From: Burkholderia diffusa
Lineage (GTDB): Bacteria; Pseudomonadota; Gammaproteobacteria; Burkholderiales; Burkholderiaceae
Direction of reading: 5' to 3'
Length of the DNA: 64,000 nucleotides
Assembly (NCBI RefSeq): GCF_902499115.1
Contig: NZ_CABVPN010000007.1
Coordinates: 167,158-231,157, forward strand
The notes beneath the pieces are model-generated. The model did no database searches, had not been told where the DNA came from, and saw nothing but the letters and a program-made list of their open reading frames with translations. Within the stretch, counting starts at the first letter, position 1, and every line of letters begins with the position of its first letter. Made by a program: the position numbers and the translations under genes. Shown here in pieces: positions 35,447 through 45,590 of this stretch.

Positions 35447-36973
35447 TTATGCGAATGTCGCCTGACGCCAGTCGGAAGATTGTTCATACGCATACGCACA
35501 GCGATAGATCGTCGCCTCGTCGAAGCGGCGCCCGACCAGTTGCAGCCCGATCGGCAGATCATCGGCGACGCCGCACGGGAGCGACATGGCCGGATGCCCG
35601 GACACGTCGAACGGCGCGGTATTCGCAATCATCTCGAACGCCCGCGTCAGCGACTCGGACATCGCACAACCCGGCTCCGGCAGTTTCGACGCACGCATCG
35701 GCACGGTCGGCATCAACAACACGTCGCAAGACTGCAGCGCCGCGTCGTAATCCGCCCGCAAACGCCGCGCGATGTTCTGGCACTTCGCGTAGTAGCGGCC
35801 GCGATACCGGCTCGTGAAATACTCGCCGAGCAACATCGTCACCTTCACGGTATCCGGCAGCTCATCAGCGCGCTCGCGCCAGCCCGCATGGTGATCGATC
35901 ATGCCGGTCACGTAGAGGCCACTCCAGTTGAAACCGTGGCTGTTGCCCTTCATCATCTGCTGCGTCGCGCCCTCGGCCGCGATCGGCAACCAGATCGCGG
36001 TGCCGGCCGCATGCAGCGGTACCGACACTTCGGCGACGCTCGCACCCAGCTTGCGCAACCGGTGCGCGGCAACCAGCACGGCCTCGTCGACGACTTTCTC
36101 CGAATTCGCGAGCCCGAACGCTTCGCGCAGAATGCCGATCCGCAGGCCGGCGATGCCGTCGCGGATCGCGCCGAGATAATCGACGCGCGGCGGCAGCGCC
36201 CGCTGGCGCGGATCGAGTCCGTCGTCGCCCGCGATGACATCGAGCAGCAGCGCATTGTCGAGCACGCTGCCCGTCATCGGCCCGAGATGATCGACCGTCG
36301 CCTCGATCGGCATCGCGCCGGTGTACGGCACGAGCCCGTGCGTCGGCTTCATCCCGTAGATGCCGCAGTAGGCGGACGGGATCCGCACCGAGCCGCCCTG
36401 ATCGCCGCCGAGCGCCATGTCGACCTCGCCGCTCGCGACCAGCGCACCGCTGCCGGACGACGAGCCGCCGGACGAGTGCCCGGCCTTGCGCGGATTGTGC
36501 ACCGGCCCCGACGCGCTCGTGTGCGAGCCGCCGGAAAAGCAGTAGTACTCGCAGGTCGACTTGCCGGCGATCGTTCCGCCGGCGTCGAGCACCCGCGTGA
36601 CGACGGTCGCATCGACGTCGGGCACGTAGCCCTCGAACGTGCTCGAGCCATTGCGCATCGGCACGCCGGCGACGCAGATGTTGTCTTTCACGACCACCGT
36701 CTTGCCGCGCAGCTTGCCGTCGGCGGCGCCGTGGATCGTGCTCTTGCGCGCCCATGCGCCGTAACGGTTCTCGTCGCCTTCCGGGCGGTAGCCCGGCGTG
36801 CGCGGATACGCGACGACGGGCAGATAGTCGGGCAGCGCGTCGATCGCATCGTAGGCGTCGAAATTCGCCTGCAGTACGTCGTCGTATTCGGCGAGTTGGC
36901 GGGAATCGAGATGAAAGCCGAAGCCGGCTGCAATATCGGACAGTTGTTCGCGGGTCGGGCGTTTGATGGCCAT
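35447..36973 (-). CDS. Amidase of the nitrile pathway (amidase signature family)
   Basis: A 508-residue amidase that hydrolyses the amide made by nitrile hydratase to a carboxylic acid plus ammonia. The Ser-cisSer-Lys triad is present: K96 (KTVVVKDNI), S171 in GGSSSGSG and S195 in GGDQGGSVRIP. These are the numbers I recall for the Rhodococcus nitrile-pathway amidase, and length is also similar. The N-terminal region (TREQLSDIAAGFGFHL) is shared with that group. It lies 55 bases downstream of aldoxime dehydratase, with a strong GC hairpin in the gap. Enantioselectivity is common in this group, but cannot be read here. Confidence 0.92.
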   Translation of the reverse strand: MAIKRPTREQLSDIAAGFGFHLDSRQLAEYDDVLQANFDAYDAIDALPDYLPVVAYPRTPGYRPEGDENRYGAWARKSTIHGAADGKLRGKTVVVKDNICVAGVPMRNGSSTFEGYVPDVDATVVTRVLDAGGTIAGKSTCEYYCFSGGSHTSASGPVHNPRKAGHSSGGSSSGSGALVASGEVDMALGGDQGGSVRIPSAYCGIYGMKPTHGLVPYTGAMPIEATVDHLGPMTGSVLDNALLLDVIAGDDGLDPRQRALPPRVDYLGAIRDGIAGLRIGILREAFGLANSEKVVDEAVLVAAHRLRKLGASVAEVSVPLHAAGTAIWLPIAAEGATQQMMKGNSHGFNWSGLYVTGMIDHHAGWRERADELPDTVKVTMLLGEYFTSRYRGRYYAKCQNIARRLRADYDAALQSCDVLLMPTVPMRASKLPEPGCAMSESLTRAFEMIANTAPFDVSGHPAMSLPCGVADDLPIGLQLVGRRFDEATIYRCAYAYEQSSDWRQATFA

Positions 36974-36996
36974 CGACGTTCTCCAGTTCGGTAAGC

Positions 36997-37020
36997 GGCA
37001 CCGCCGGCCCCGGCGGTGCC
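36997..37020. other. GC hairpin between aldoxime dehydratase and amidase
   Basis: GGCACCGCCG-GCCC-CGGCGGTGCC forms a perfect 10-bp stem with a four-base loop, in the 55-base gap between oxd and amidase. No T tract follows on the minus strand, so it is more likely an mRNA-stability or partial-attenuation element than a full terminator. Confidence 0.55.
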
Positions 37021-37028
37021 GGCGGGAT

Positions 37029-38081
37029 TCAGCGGGCGACGGCGTCGCGCATCATCCCGGTGCGCGGATGGCAGTTCACGTATTCGTAGACCTGATGCTT
37101 TGCGTCGAAGACGGAAACCTCGTGATACAGCCGCAGTTTCGACAGCCCGGTGACGACGCGGAAGAAGGTGACGAAGATCCGCAGGTGCGTCGGATGGGAT
37201 TCGGCCCACCGTTCGAGGCGGTCGAGCGAGCGCCAGTGGCCGATGTTGTAGCTCTCGTCGAGCACGTTGCCGTCGAGATCGATCGAGCGCACGTAGCGAT
37301 TGCTGTAGCAGCCGACGTCCGTGCCGTTGTCGCGCAGGAAGTCCATCCCGCTGCGCAGCGTCGGCTCGATCTCCTCGAGATACAGTCGGCGCTCGTCGCG
37401 CTCGGCCGCGCGCCAGTCCTGACCGGAGCGAATCAGCGCGATGTTGTCGTGCGCCAGCACGACCACGCGGCCGCCGCGGGCCGGATCGCCCTCGACGACG
37501 CGCAACTCGCCGTCCGCGCTCATCCAGTCCGTCTGCGAAATCGGGAACCGGTCGCGCATCGATCCCCAGTAGCCGTGCTCCTCGATCTCGCCGCTGACGC
37601 CGTCCATGATCGCGCCGACGCCGGGGAAATCGCTCGTAAATGCGTAAAGCGTCTCGAACTGCTCGGCGCGCGGCGCGACGATTTCCCGGAAGTAGCCGAT
37701 GCCGTCCGCGAGGCGTGCGTCGGAGGTCCACCATTCGACGAGCGCCGGCGACGTAATCCAGCGCGCATACGCGGCCGGATCGCGCCAATAGCCGACGGCA
37801 ATCAGGTTCTCGTAACCCTGGTCGTCGGTGTGTTGCGTCAGATCGTAGGTTTTCGGCCCGTCCTGCGCACCGAAATCGGCGACGATCCGGCGCAACGCGG
37901 CCAGTGCCGCCGCGCGCTTGTCGGCGCCGCTGTATTGCACGCCGAAATAGCCCATCACGACCTGGCTCAGGTCTTCGGCGGCCCGGGCGACGTACATCGG
38001 GAACGGCGGCTGGTAGTCATCCGCGACGCGGCGCGACAGCGTCCGCGGGCAGACCAGGTGTTTGTCGATGGCGGATTCCAT
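37029..38081 (-). CDS. oxd: Haem-containing aldoxime dehydratase
   Basis: A 350-residue enzyme that dehydrates aldoximes to nitriles using ferrous haem b. With the start at MESAIDKHLV, key residues fall on published positions for OxdA/OxdRE: proximal haem ligand H299 (ESHPTHL), catalytic H320 (LRLYHEV), R178, S219 and E143. Length matches family members (about 350). The ATG at 38081 has AGAGAGG upstream. It lies between the outer-membrane protein gene and the amidase on the minus strand, with nitrile hydratase divergent. That supports the path from aldoxime to nitrile to amide to acid. Similar enzymes act on arylacetaldoximes and alkylaldoximes; which one here is unknown. Confidence 0.95.
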   Translation of the reverse strand: MESAIDKHLVCPRTLSRRVADDYQPPFPMYVARAAEDLSQVVMGYFGVQYSGADKRAAALAALRRIVADFGAQDGPKTYDLTQHTDDQGYENLIAVGYWRDPAAYARWITSPALVEWWTSDARLADGIGYFREIVAPRAEQFETLYAFTSDFPGVGAIMDGVSGEIEEHGYWGSMRDRFPISQTDWMSADGELRVVEGDPARGGRVVVLAHDNIALIRSGQDWRAAERDERRLYLEEIEPTLRSGMDFLRDNGTDVGCYSNRYVRSIDLDGNVLDESYNIGHWRSLDRLERWAESHPTHLRIFVTFFRVVTGLSKLRLYHEVSVFDAKHQVYEYVNCHPRTGMMRDAVAR

Positions 38082-38176
38082 GCATGACCTCTCTGGAAAG
38101 GGAATCGGATGTCGAGGTATCGACGTTGGGAACACGGAGCCACATGCACCGGACGTATCCCGGCGCATGCGGGTGG

Positions 38177-39070
38177 TCAGAAGATGTGCGCGTAACGCAG
38201 GCCCGCGAGCACGCTGTTCTTCGGCCCGTTGCGCACGCTCAGGTCGGTGCCGAGCTGGATTTGCACCTGATCGGCCTTCGTCACGAATTTCGCCGCGCTG
38301 ATCCGCATGCGCGTCGTGCGAAGCGCGTCGTTGTTGTCCGCGCCGTCGACGCTCGTTTCACCGCCCCAGAGCTGGGTGATGCCGATCGCGAGCGACGTGC
38401 CCGGATCGGGCATGTAACGCACCATCGCCTGTGCGCTGTAGCTCATCCGCTGATGCAGCGTCGTGCCGCTCGCGCCGTACGACCTGTTGTTGCCGTACCA
38501 GATCGCGTCGCCGACGAGATCGAGTGCCCACTGTGGCGAAAAGTGCTTGATGTAAGCCGCCTGGAAATCGAGCGACCAGCGATTGGCACCGAGATTGAGA
38601 CCGCGGTTCTGGTCGTAACTCCCTGTCGGCGCGTATACGTAGATGGTCGCGGCGGCGACGTCCTTCGCGTCGTTGAGGCGAAATTTCAATGGAGCCGTCA
38701 GGATCACGTCTCCGACACCATTCGTACTGCCAAGCGAATTTGCGTTGCCGAAGCTGCTGACGTGACCGAACGGCAGCAACACCTGCGGATCGATCGTGAG
38801 CCTGTCGGTGAGCTGGAACACATGCAGCAGGCGGGCGATGCCGACATTGGACTGCAGATCGAAATCCGACGTCCGGTGGCCGTTCGCGTAGTACGCGTTC
38901 GTCGCTGAATAGTTGTAGTACAGCACGCCGATCGTCGCGCCGATCGGATACTGCTCATAGTCGCCGGGATCGACCTCGACCGCGCCCGCGTAATGCGATG
39001 CGACGGCGATCAGCGACAAGCCGATCCAGCGCGCGATTCGCTTCAGTTTCATTCTGTTGACGTTATCCAT
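38177..39070 (-). CDS. Outer-membrane COG4313/SphA-like protein, probable uptake channel
   Basis: A 297-residue exported protein with a signal peptide (MKLKRIARWIGLSLIAVASHYAGA^VEVDPG) and alternating beta-strand pattern rich in aromatic residues, ending YAHIF as an outer-membrane barrel does. Segments such as GVGDVILTAPLKFRLN, ATIYVYAPTGSYD and FSPQWALDLVGDAIWYGNN are typical of the 'MetA-pathway of phenol degradation'/transporter family (COG4313). I set the start at 39070, four bases after a GAGGAG site; an internal ATG at 39052 is possible. It is the promoter-proximal gene of the minus-strand arm and probably admits the hydrophobic aldoxime or nitrile. Confidence 0.78.
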   Translation of the reverse strand: MDNVNRMKLKRIARWIGLSLIAVASHYAGAVEVDPGDYEQYPIGATIGVLYYNYSATNAYYANGHRTSDFDLQSNVGIARLLHVFQLTDRLTIDPQVLLPFGHVSSFGNANSLGSTNGVGDVILTAPLKFRLNDAKDVAAATIYVYAPTGSYDQNRGLNLGANRWSLDFQAAYIKHFSPQWALDLVGDAIWYGNNRSYGASGTTLHQRMSYSAQAMVRYMPDPGTSLAIGITQLWGGETSVDGADNNDALRTTRMRISAAKFVTKADQVQIQLGTDLSVRNGPKNSVLAGLRYAHIF

Positions 39071-39588
39071 CATGCTCCTCACCTGGTTGCGCAGACACCG
39101 CCACGCCCGCCGCATGACGAACGGGAACCGTCGCCGGACGGTGGAATCGCGGGGTGCTGGCTGACTGTTGTTCCGCCGGTACATCGGGGATGCCGGCGAT
39201 TCGCGACATCGAACGGCCATCGCTTGAGGATGAGAATAGAAAGGCAAAATCCGCAGTTCTGTTTTCCGGCGGAACAAGAAATTGGCTGTGACGGATCTGC
39301 GCTTGCGATGCCATAAAGCGGTCGCAAAAAGTGCGCCGGTCGCCACGGTTTTCGCGCCGGGAGCCCCGTCGATTGCCGCCAATCGCCGTGCATGCGTTGC
39401 GTGTCGGCCCCATGCCGCGCAACGGGGCCGTCTCAGCATAGTTTCCGATCCGTGCCGGCAAAGAACCGCGCTTTTTCTCTTCTTACCCTGCTCGTCGAGC
39501 GTGGCCGACACCACGCGGCCGCACCCTGCCAGGGCAGTCCCGACCCCGTGGCGGCGGTCAATCCGAACCACCACAAGGAGCCCCAACA
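39071..39588. promoter_or_regulatory. Divergent control region between the two arms of the nitrile island
   Basis: These 518 bases hold the start regions of two divergent transcription units. No ORF here has domain similarity. A less GC-rich stretch near 39210-39290 is the likeliest promoter/operator area, and an AAGGAG ribosome-binding site at 39575-39580 precedes nitrile hydratase alpha. I could not identify a convincing AraC half-site pair by eye. Confidence 0.4.
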
Positions 39589-40188
39589 ATGAGTACGACC
39601 CCTTCCGCGGAAACGGTCTCGACGCCCGGCGAACGTGCCTGGGCGCTGTTTCGCGTGATGAAAGAGAAGAACCTGATCCCCGACGGCTATATCGCAGGCC
39701 TGACCGAGCTGATGTCCACGACCTGGGATCCGGCCAACGGCGCGCGCATCGTCGCGCGTGCGTGGGTCGACCCGGCGTTTCGCGAACTGCTGCTCAAGGA
39801 CGGCACGACCGCGTGCGCGCAGTTCGGCTACACCGGCCCGCAGGGCGAATACATCGTCGCGCTCGAAGACACGCCCACGCTGAAGAACGTGATCGTCTGC
39901 AGCCTGTGCTCATGCACGAACTGGCCTGTGCTCGGGCTGCCTCCCGAGTGGTACAAGGGCTTCGAATATCGTGCCCGGCTCGTCCGCGAGGGGCGCACGG
40001 TGCTGCGGGAGCTCGGCACCGACCTGCCCGACGACGTCGTCGTGAAGGTCTGGGATACGACCGCCGAAAGCCGCTATCTCGTGCTGCCCGTGCGGCCGGC
40101 CGGCAGCGAGCACATGACCGAAGAACAACTGCGCACGCTCGTCACGAAGGACGTGCTGATCGGCGTTGCGCTGCCGCGCGCGCGCTGA
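39589..40188 (+). CDS. nthA: Nitrile hydratase alpha subunit, iron type
   Basis: A 199-residue metal-binding subunit of nitrile hydratase, which hydrates nitriles to amides in the cytoplasm. The claw motif is VCSLCSC (C104, C107, S108, C109). The Ser after the first cysteine marks the iron type, cobalt enzymes having Thr (CTLCSC). In characterised enzymes two of these cysteines are oxidised to sulfinate and sulfenate. TNWPVLGLPPEWYKGFEYRAR follows as expected. An AAGGAG site lies upstream. It precedes nthB by 44 bases, with the CobW-like activator overlapping nthB. Alpha-first order is as in Rhodococcus and Pseudomonas iron-type clusters. Confidence 0.96.
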   Translation: MSTTPSAETVSTPGERAWALFRVMKEKNLIPDGYIAGLTELMSTTWDPANGARIVARAWVDPAFRELLLKDGTTACAQFGYTGPQGEYIVALEDTPTLKNVIVCSLCSCTNWPVLGLPPEWYKGFEYRARLVREGRTVLRELGTDLPDDVVVKVWDTTAESRYLVLPVRPAGSEHMTEEQLRTLVTKDVLIGVALPRAR

Positions 40189-40232
40189 CGCCCACCACGT
40201 TTCGCTCTCGACCTTCATCTCGGAGATCACAT

Positions 40233-40882
40233 ATGGACGGCATTCACGACCTCGGCGGATTCCAGGGTTTCGGCCCGGTGCCGCATACGATCAACAGTCT
40301 CGGCTACAAGCCGGTCTTCAAGGAAGACTGGGAACATCTCGCGTACAGTCTGATGTTCGTCGGCGTGGACCAACTGAAAAAATTCAGCGTCGACGAGGTA
40401 CGTCACGCGGTCGAACGCATCGACGTGCGCCAGCACGTCGGCACGCGCTACTACGAGCGCTACGTGATCGCGACGGCGACATTGCTCGTCGAAACCGGCG
40501 TGCTCACGCAGGATGAACTCGACCGCGCGCTCGGTTCGCATTTCCGGCTCGCGAACCCGCCGAAATCCGGGGGCCGGGCGGCACCGCCCGAATCAACGCG
40601 GTTCGAGGTCGGCGATCGCGTCGTCGTTCGCGACGAATACGTCAGCGGACACATCCGCGCGCCGGGCTACGTTCGCGGCAAGGAAGGTGTCGTGCTGCAC
40701 CGGACGACCGAATCGTGGCCATTCCCGGACGCGATCGGCCACGGCGACACCGGCGCCGCGCATCAGCCGACCTACCATGTCGAATTCCGCGTGAAGGATC
40801 TGTGGGGCGACGCCGCCGACGACGGCTACGTCGTGGTCGACCTGTTCGAAGGCTACCTGGATCGCGCGTCCGGGCAGAGCGC

Positions 40883-40886
<4 letters not shown>
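40233..40886 (+). CDS. nthB: Nitrile hydratase beta subunit
   Basis: A 217-residue partner of the alpha subunit. It begins with the family N-terminus MDGIHDLGGFQGFGPV. The two conserved arginines that hydrogen-bond the oxidised cysteines are visible as R57 (EVRHAVER) and R142 (HIRAPGYVRGKEG), one residue offset from the numbers usually quoted (56 and 141). The C-terminal SH3-like barrel (FEVGDRVVVRDEY ... YHVEFRVKDLWGD) is complete. Its stop overlaps the activator gene's start (ATGA), implying coupled translation. Confidence 0.96.
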
Positions 40887-42145
<1,259 letters not shown>

Positions 42146-42329
42146 TGTAAGACTCGATGCCTTCGGCTGCAACGCCTGCGTCCAACGACTTTCGAGCGCC
42201 GGTGAGCGCTGTGCCCGGTTCGGCGTTACGTGAATCCCGGCAGCGCCGCCGAGGGCAGTTTTCTTCAATACGGACATGCGCGGCTTCTTTAGTCTCGATG
42301 CGACTTTCACATTCGCATGGAGACACATG

Positions 42330-42935
42330 ATGAGCATGCTGGTTTCGATGGCCGCGTTCGCGCTGGCGTCGTCGATCACGCCCGGTCCCGTCAACCTCGT
42401 CGCGCTCGGCGCGGGCGCGCGCCACGGTCTCGGCGCGAGCCTGCGCTATGCGGCCGGCGCGACGCTCGGCTTCGTCGCGCTGTTCCTGCTGATCGGCCTC
42501 GGGCTGCACGCGGCGCTCGCGCGCTGGCCGATGCTGACCACGGCCACCCAATGGTCCGGGATCGCGTTCCTGCTTTACCTCGCGCTGCGGCTGGCGCTCG
42601 ACGACGGCCGGCTGTCGGCCGATCCGGCCGATCCGGACGCGCGAAACGTCGCCGGCCCGTCGGCGGCGGCCGGCGCGGCGATGCAATGGCTGAATCCGAA
42701 GGCGTGGCTTGCGTGCGTGGCCGCGATGGGCGCGTATGCGGCCGATGGCGATCGCGCGCAGGTGTGGCAATTCGCGGCGCTGTATCTGGTGATCTGCTTC
42801 GCGTCGATCGCCTGCTGGGGGTATGCGGGTGCGTCGCTGCGGCACTGGCTCGCGAATGCGCGGCGGATGCGGCTGTTCAACCGCGCGATGGCGCTGCTGC
42901 TCGCGGGCAGCGCGCTTTATCTGCTCGATGTTTAG
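42330..42935 (+). CDS. LysE family translocator
   Basis: A 201-residue membrane exporter with 5-6 helices and the LysE signature SSITPGPVNLVALGAGARHGLGASLRYAAG plus MQWLNPKAWLACVAAM. The start is 42330, or 42327 by a tandem ATG, behind GGAG; longer in-frame starts exist but lack helices. It converges on an AraC gene, with a 147-base heptamer repeat between their stops. Substrate unknown; amino acid or amine export is typical of the family. It has only modest resemblance to the LysE-type gene at 18.6 kb. Confidence 0.83.
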   Translation: MSMLVSMAAFALASSITPGPVNLVALGAGARHGLGASLRYAAGATLGFVALFLLIGLGLHAALARWPMLTTATQWSGIAFLLYLALRLALDDGRLSADPADPDARNVAGPSAAAGAAMQWLNPKAWLACVAAMGAYAADGDRAQVWQFAALYLVICFASIACWGYAGASLRHWLANARRMRLFNRAMALLLAGSALYLLDV

Positions 42936-42974
42936 TGCCGGTGCCGCCGGCGACCGATGACACGGGCCCTCGCC

Positions 42975-43121
42975 GGTGTGCGGTGTGCGGTGTGCGGTGT
43001 GCGGTGTGCGGTGTGCGGTGTGCGGTGTGCGGTGTGCGGTGTGCGGTGTGCGGTCTGCGGTCTGCGGTCTGCGGTCTGCGGTCTGCGGTCTGCGGTCTGC
43101 GGTCTGCGGTCTGCGGTCTGC
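42975..43121. repeat. Heptanucleotide tandem repeat, 21 units in two blocks
   Basis: Eleven copies of GGTGTGC (42975-43051) run directly into ten copies of GGTCTGC (43052-43121), 147 bases with no imperfect unit inside either block. The blocks differ by one base (G to C at the fourth position). It lies between the stops of convergent LysE and AraC genes, 39 bases after one and 29 bases before the other. Long arrays of this sort change length by slippage and are useful strain markers. All frames through it are open (CAVCGVR-type peptides), but this is an artefact of a 7-base unit. Confidence 0.97.
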
Positions 43122-43150
43122 GACGCCGGCACCGCCCCACGGTTCGCCGG

Positions 43151-43999
43151 TCAACTCGCGGCGCTTCGATACTGCCCCGGCGTGGCGGCCGCGATGCGCC
43201 GGAATGCGCGCTGGAAATGCGCCTGGTCCGCAAAGCCCGCATCGAGGGCGACCTCGGCGATCGGCCGGCCGCGGCGCAGTTCCGCGCGGCCGTACTGCAC
43301 GCGACGGTCGACCAGGAACGCATGCGGCGTCATCCCGTAGCGGGCATTGAACGCGCGGATCAGGTAGGACGGCGACAGGTCGGCGGCCGCGCAGATCGCA
43401 TCAAGCGTGACGGCCTGACGGCAATGCGCAGCGATGTAGTCGGCCGCGCGGGCGAGCTTCGCGTTGTCGGCCCCGCGCCGCGTATCGACGGGCAACTCGC
43501 GATCGAGCGCGCCGTGCAGCCGCGTGAAGAATTCGACCGCCGCGCTTTCCTTGCCAAGCGGATCGATGCCGGGTGCCACGAGCGTGCGGTAAAAGCCGCC
43601 GAACTGCGCGAACAGGTCGCGCCGTGCCGTCAACTTTGGCGAAAAACCGTGAAAATCGCTGTTCGGGTCACGCCCGAGCGCATGCTGCAGCCGTGCGAGC
43701 CACGGCACGTCGACATAGACCATCCGGTACGCCCATGCGTCGGGGCCATACGGATTGCACGCATGCACCTGCTCCGGATCGATGATCACGAGCACGCCGC
43801 GCCCGACGCGTTCCTTCGTCGCACCGTTCAGGTAGGTGCTCGTCCCGCCGACGATCGCGCCGAGCGAAAACGTGTCGTGCGTGTGCTTCGCGTAGCAGAA
43901 CGTCCGGCCGTCGTCGACGGTGCGCGCCTCGATGAACGGCAGCGCGGCGTCGCGCCAGAACGGCGACGGCACAGCGAGGGGGTTGGCGGAACGGCTCAC
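43151..43999 (-). CDS. AraC family transcriptional regulator
   Basis: A 282-residue AraC regulator with an N-terminal cupin-like sensor (KHTHDTFSLGAIVGGTSTYLNGATKERVGRGVLVIIDPEQVHACNP) and a C-terminal DNA-binding domain with two HTHs (LDAICAAADLSPSYLIRAFNARYGMTPH and IAEVALDAGFADQAHFQRAFRRIAAATPGQYR). I chose GTG at 43999 behind a GGGAG site, giving a normal length; a GTG at 44032 is an alternative. Such proteins often regulate a neighbouring exporter, so the convergent LysE gene is a possible target. Its 3' end is 29 bases from the tandem repeat. Confidence 0.85.
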   Translation of the reverse strand: MSRSANPLAVPSPFWRDAALPFIEARTVDDGRTFCYAKHTHDTFSLGAIVGGTSTYLNGATKERVGRGVLVIIDPEQVHACNPYGPDAWAYRMVYVDVPWLARLQHALGRDPNSDFHGFSPKLTARRDLFAQFGGFYRTLVAPGIDPLGKESAAVEFFTRLHGALDRELPVDTRRGADNAKLARAADYIAAHCRQAVTLDAICAAADLSPSYLIRAFNARYGMTPHAFLVDRRVQYGRAELRRGRPIAEVALDAGFADQAHFQRAFRRIAAATPGQYRSAAS

Positions 44000-44160
44000 G
44001 CGACGGGCTCCCGGATCGGACGGCGAACGCACACCGTACAAGACTGCGCTGCGCGATGCAACCGCGACACGACACTTCGCAGCCGGATCGCCTAAGCTAT
44101 GAATTCGGCCGCCGCGGCCTCCCCCGGCGGTTCCCGTTCCCTCTTCCAACCGGTACATTC

Positions 44161-44955
44161 ATGCACATCGATCTGACAGGCAAGACCGCGGTCGTCACCG
44201 CTTCCACCGCCGGCATCGGGCTGGCGATCGCCAAAGGGCTCGCGCAGGCCGGCGCACGTGTCGTCGTCAACGGACGCAGCGAAAAGTCGGTCGATGCTGG
44301 GCTCGCACTGCTGCGCAGCGCGGTACCCGGCGCGGACATCGACGGCGTCGCCGCCGACCTGGCCGACGCCTCCGGCGTCGCGCGCGTCACGCAGCACACC
44401 CCGGAGGCCGACATCCTCGTCAACAACGCGGGCATCTACGGGCTGAAGGCGTTCTTCGACATCGACGACGACGAATGGGCGCATTACTTCCAGATGAACG
44501 TGATGTCCGGCGTGCGTCTCGCGCGGCACTATCTGAAGGGGATGCTCGCGCGCAACACGGGCCGCGTCGTGTTCATTTCGTCGGAATCCGGCCTGAACAT
44601 CCCGGTCGACATGATTCACTACGGGTTCACGAAAACCGCGCAGCTCGCGATCGCGCGCGGCCTCGCGAAACTCGCGGCCGGAACCAACGTGACCGTCAAT
44701 TCCGTGCTGCCAGGGCCGACGATGTCGGAAGGCGTGCGCGCGCTGCTGAAGGAAACGGCCGACGCAACGGGCCGCAGCATCGACGACGTCGCGGTGGATT
44801 TCGTGCGCAGCGAGCGCGCAAGCTCGATCATCCAGCGCCCGGCTACGACGGAGGAAGTCGCGAATATGGTCGTGTATGTCTGCTCGCCGCAGGCCTCGGC
44901 CACGACGGGCGCGGCGTTGCGCGTAGACGGCGGCGTGGTCGACACGATAGCGTGA
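44161..44955 (+). CDS. Short-chain dehydrogenase/reductase
   Basis: A 264-residue SDR with a variant glycine motif TASTAGIG (~12-19), ILVNNAGIYG, catalytic serine in VFISSESG, and active-site YGFTK. The C-terminal TTGAALRVDGGVVDTIA matches the classical family. Basic NGRSEKS after strand 2 suggests NADP(H). It is divergent from the AraC gene with a 161-base gap, so AraC control is possible. Substrate unknown. Confidence 0.87.
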   Translation: MHIDLTGKTAVVTASTAGIGLAIAKGLAQAGARVVVNGRSEKSVDAGLALLRSAVPGADIDGVAADLADASGVARVTQHTPEADILVNNAGIYGLKAFFDIDDDEWAHYFQMNVMSGVRLARHYLKGMLARNTGRVVFISSESGLNIPVDMIHYGFTKTAQLAIARGLAKLAAGTNVTVNSVLPGPTMSEGVRALLKETADATGRSIDDVAVDFVRSERASSIIQRPATTEEVANMVVYVCSPQASATTGAALRVDGGVVDTIA

Positions 44956-44994
44956 CGACTGCGTGACACGCTCGCACGGCGCATGGCGGCCGCG

Positions 44995-45369
44995 CTACCG
45001 CGAAGCCGCCTTGTCCGACTGAAGCGTGCCCTTGCGGTCGGCGTCCATGCAGGTATCGAAGCCGTGTTGCGTGACGGCGCCGGCCTTGTCGAACACGACG
45101 AAGTACGCCCGGTGATCGTTGCCGTGCTCGATGAAGTAGTTGTAACAGACGCCGCTGCCGTTACGGACCATCCACACGCTGCGCGGGTTGCCGCCCGCGC
45201 GGACGACGTCGGCGCGCGTCGCGCCGTGCCGCGACGCGGCCCGCGCCAGCGGCGTGCGCGAATACGAGAACGGCAGCCACGAGTCGAACCACGCGCAACC
45301 GTGCAGCATCAGGCAACTGGCGGCCAGCGACAATGTCGCGGCGCGACGGGACATCGGAATCAATCGCAT
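44995..45369 (-). CDS. Small OsmE/SmpA-like lipoprotein
   Basis: A 124-residue exported protein with a lipobox LMLHGC (acylated C25 from start 45369; a start at 45354 would remove five residues). The mature domain (ATRADVVRAGGNPRSVWMVRNGSGVCYNYFIEHG, then YFVVFDKAGAVTQHGFDTCMDADRKG) resembles small BamE/OsmE-type lipoproteins that sit in the outer membrane. Two cysteines in the mature part (CYNYF and DTCMD) could form a disulphide. Function is not established. It converges on the SDR gene. Confidence 0.7.
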   Translation of the reverse strand: MRLIPMSRRAATLSLAASCLMLHGCAWFDSWLPFSYSRTPLARAASRHGATRADVVRAGGNPRSVWMVRNGSGVCYNYFIEHGNDHRAYFVVFDKAGAVTQHGFDTCMDADRKGTLQSDKAASR

Positions 45370-45590
45370 GCTTGGAAAATCTGCTGCGCCGTGCCGGCGT
45401 GATCGAAAGCCCCATGCTACTAGACCTTTGGGTCCGGATCGAAAAGAAATGTAGAGACTTGTGTCCGACGTCGCGCCCGGCGCGGCCCGGCGCACGCCCG
45501 ATCGTCGCGAAACATGAGGCGCCGCGCGGACCCGCACGGGCGTCAATGCCGTTGCGCCGATGGCCCGGAACTGCGCAACGAGCCTTGTCG

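Noticed and set aside
39071..39588. Small genes in the divergent region of the nitrile island
   Set aside because: Short ORFs have biased composition and no domains; composition suits a control region.
42975..43121. CRISPR array
   Set aside because: The units are contiguous 7-mers with no spacers, and no cas genes are near.
42957..43350. ORFs through the heptamer array on both strands encoding CAVCGVR or RPQTAD repeats
   Set aside because: A 7-base unit without stops keeps every frame open; the peptides are translation artefacts and have no start context or conserved flanks.
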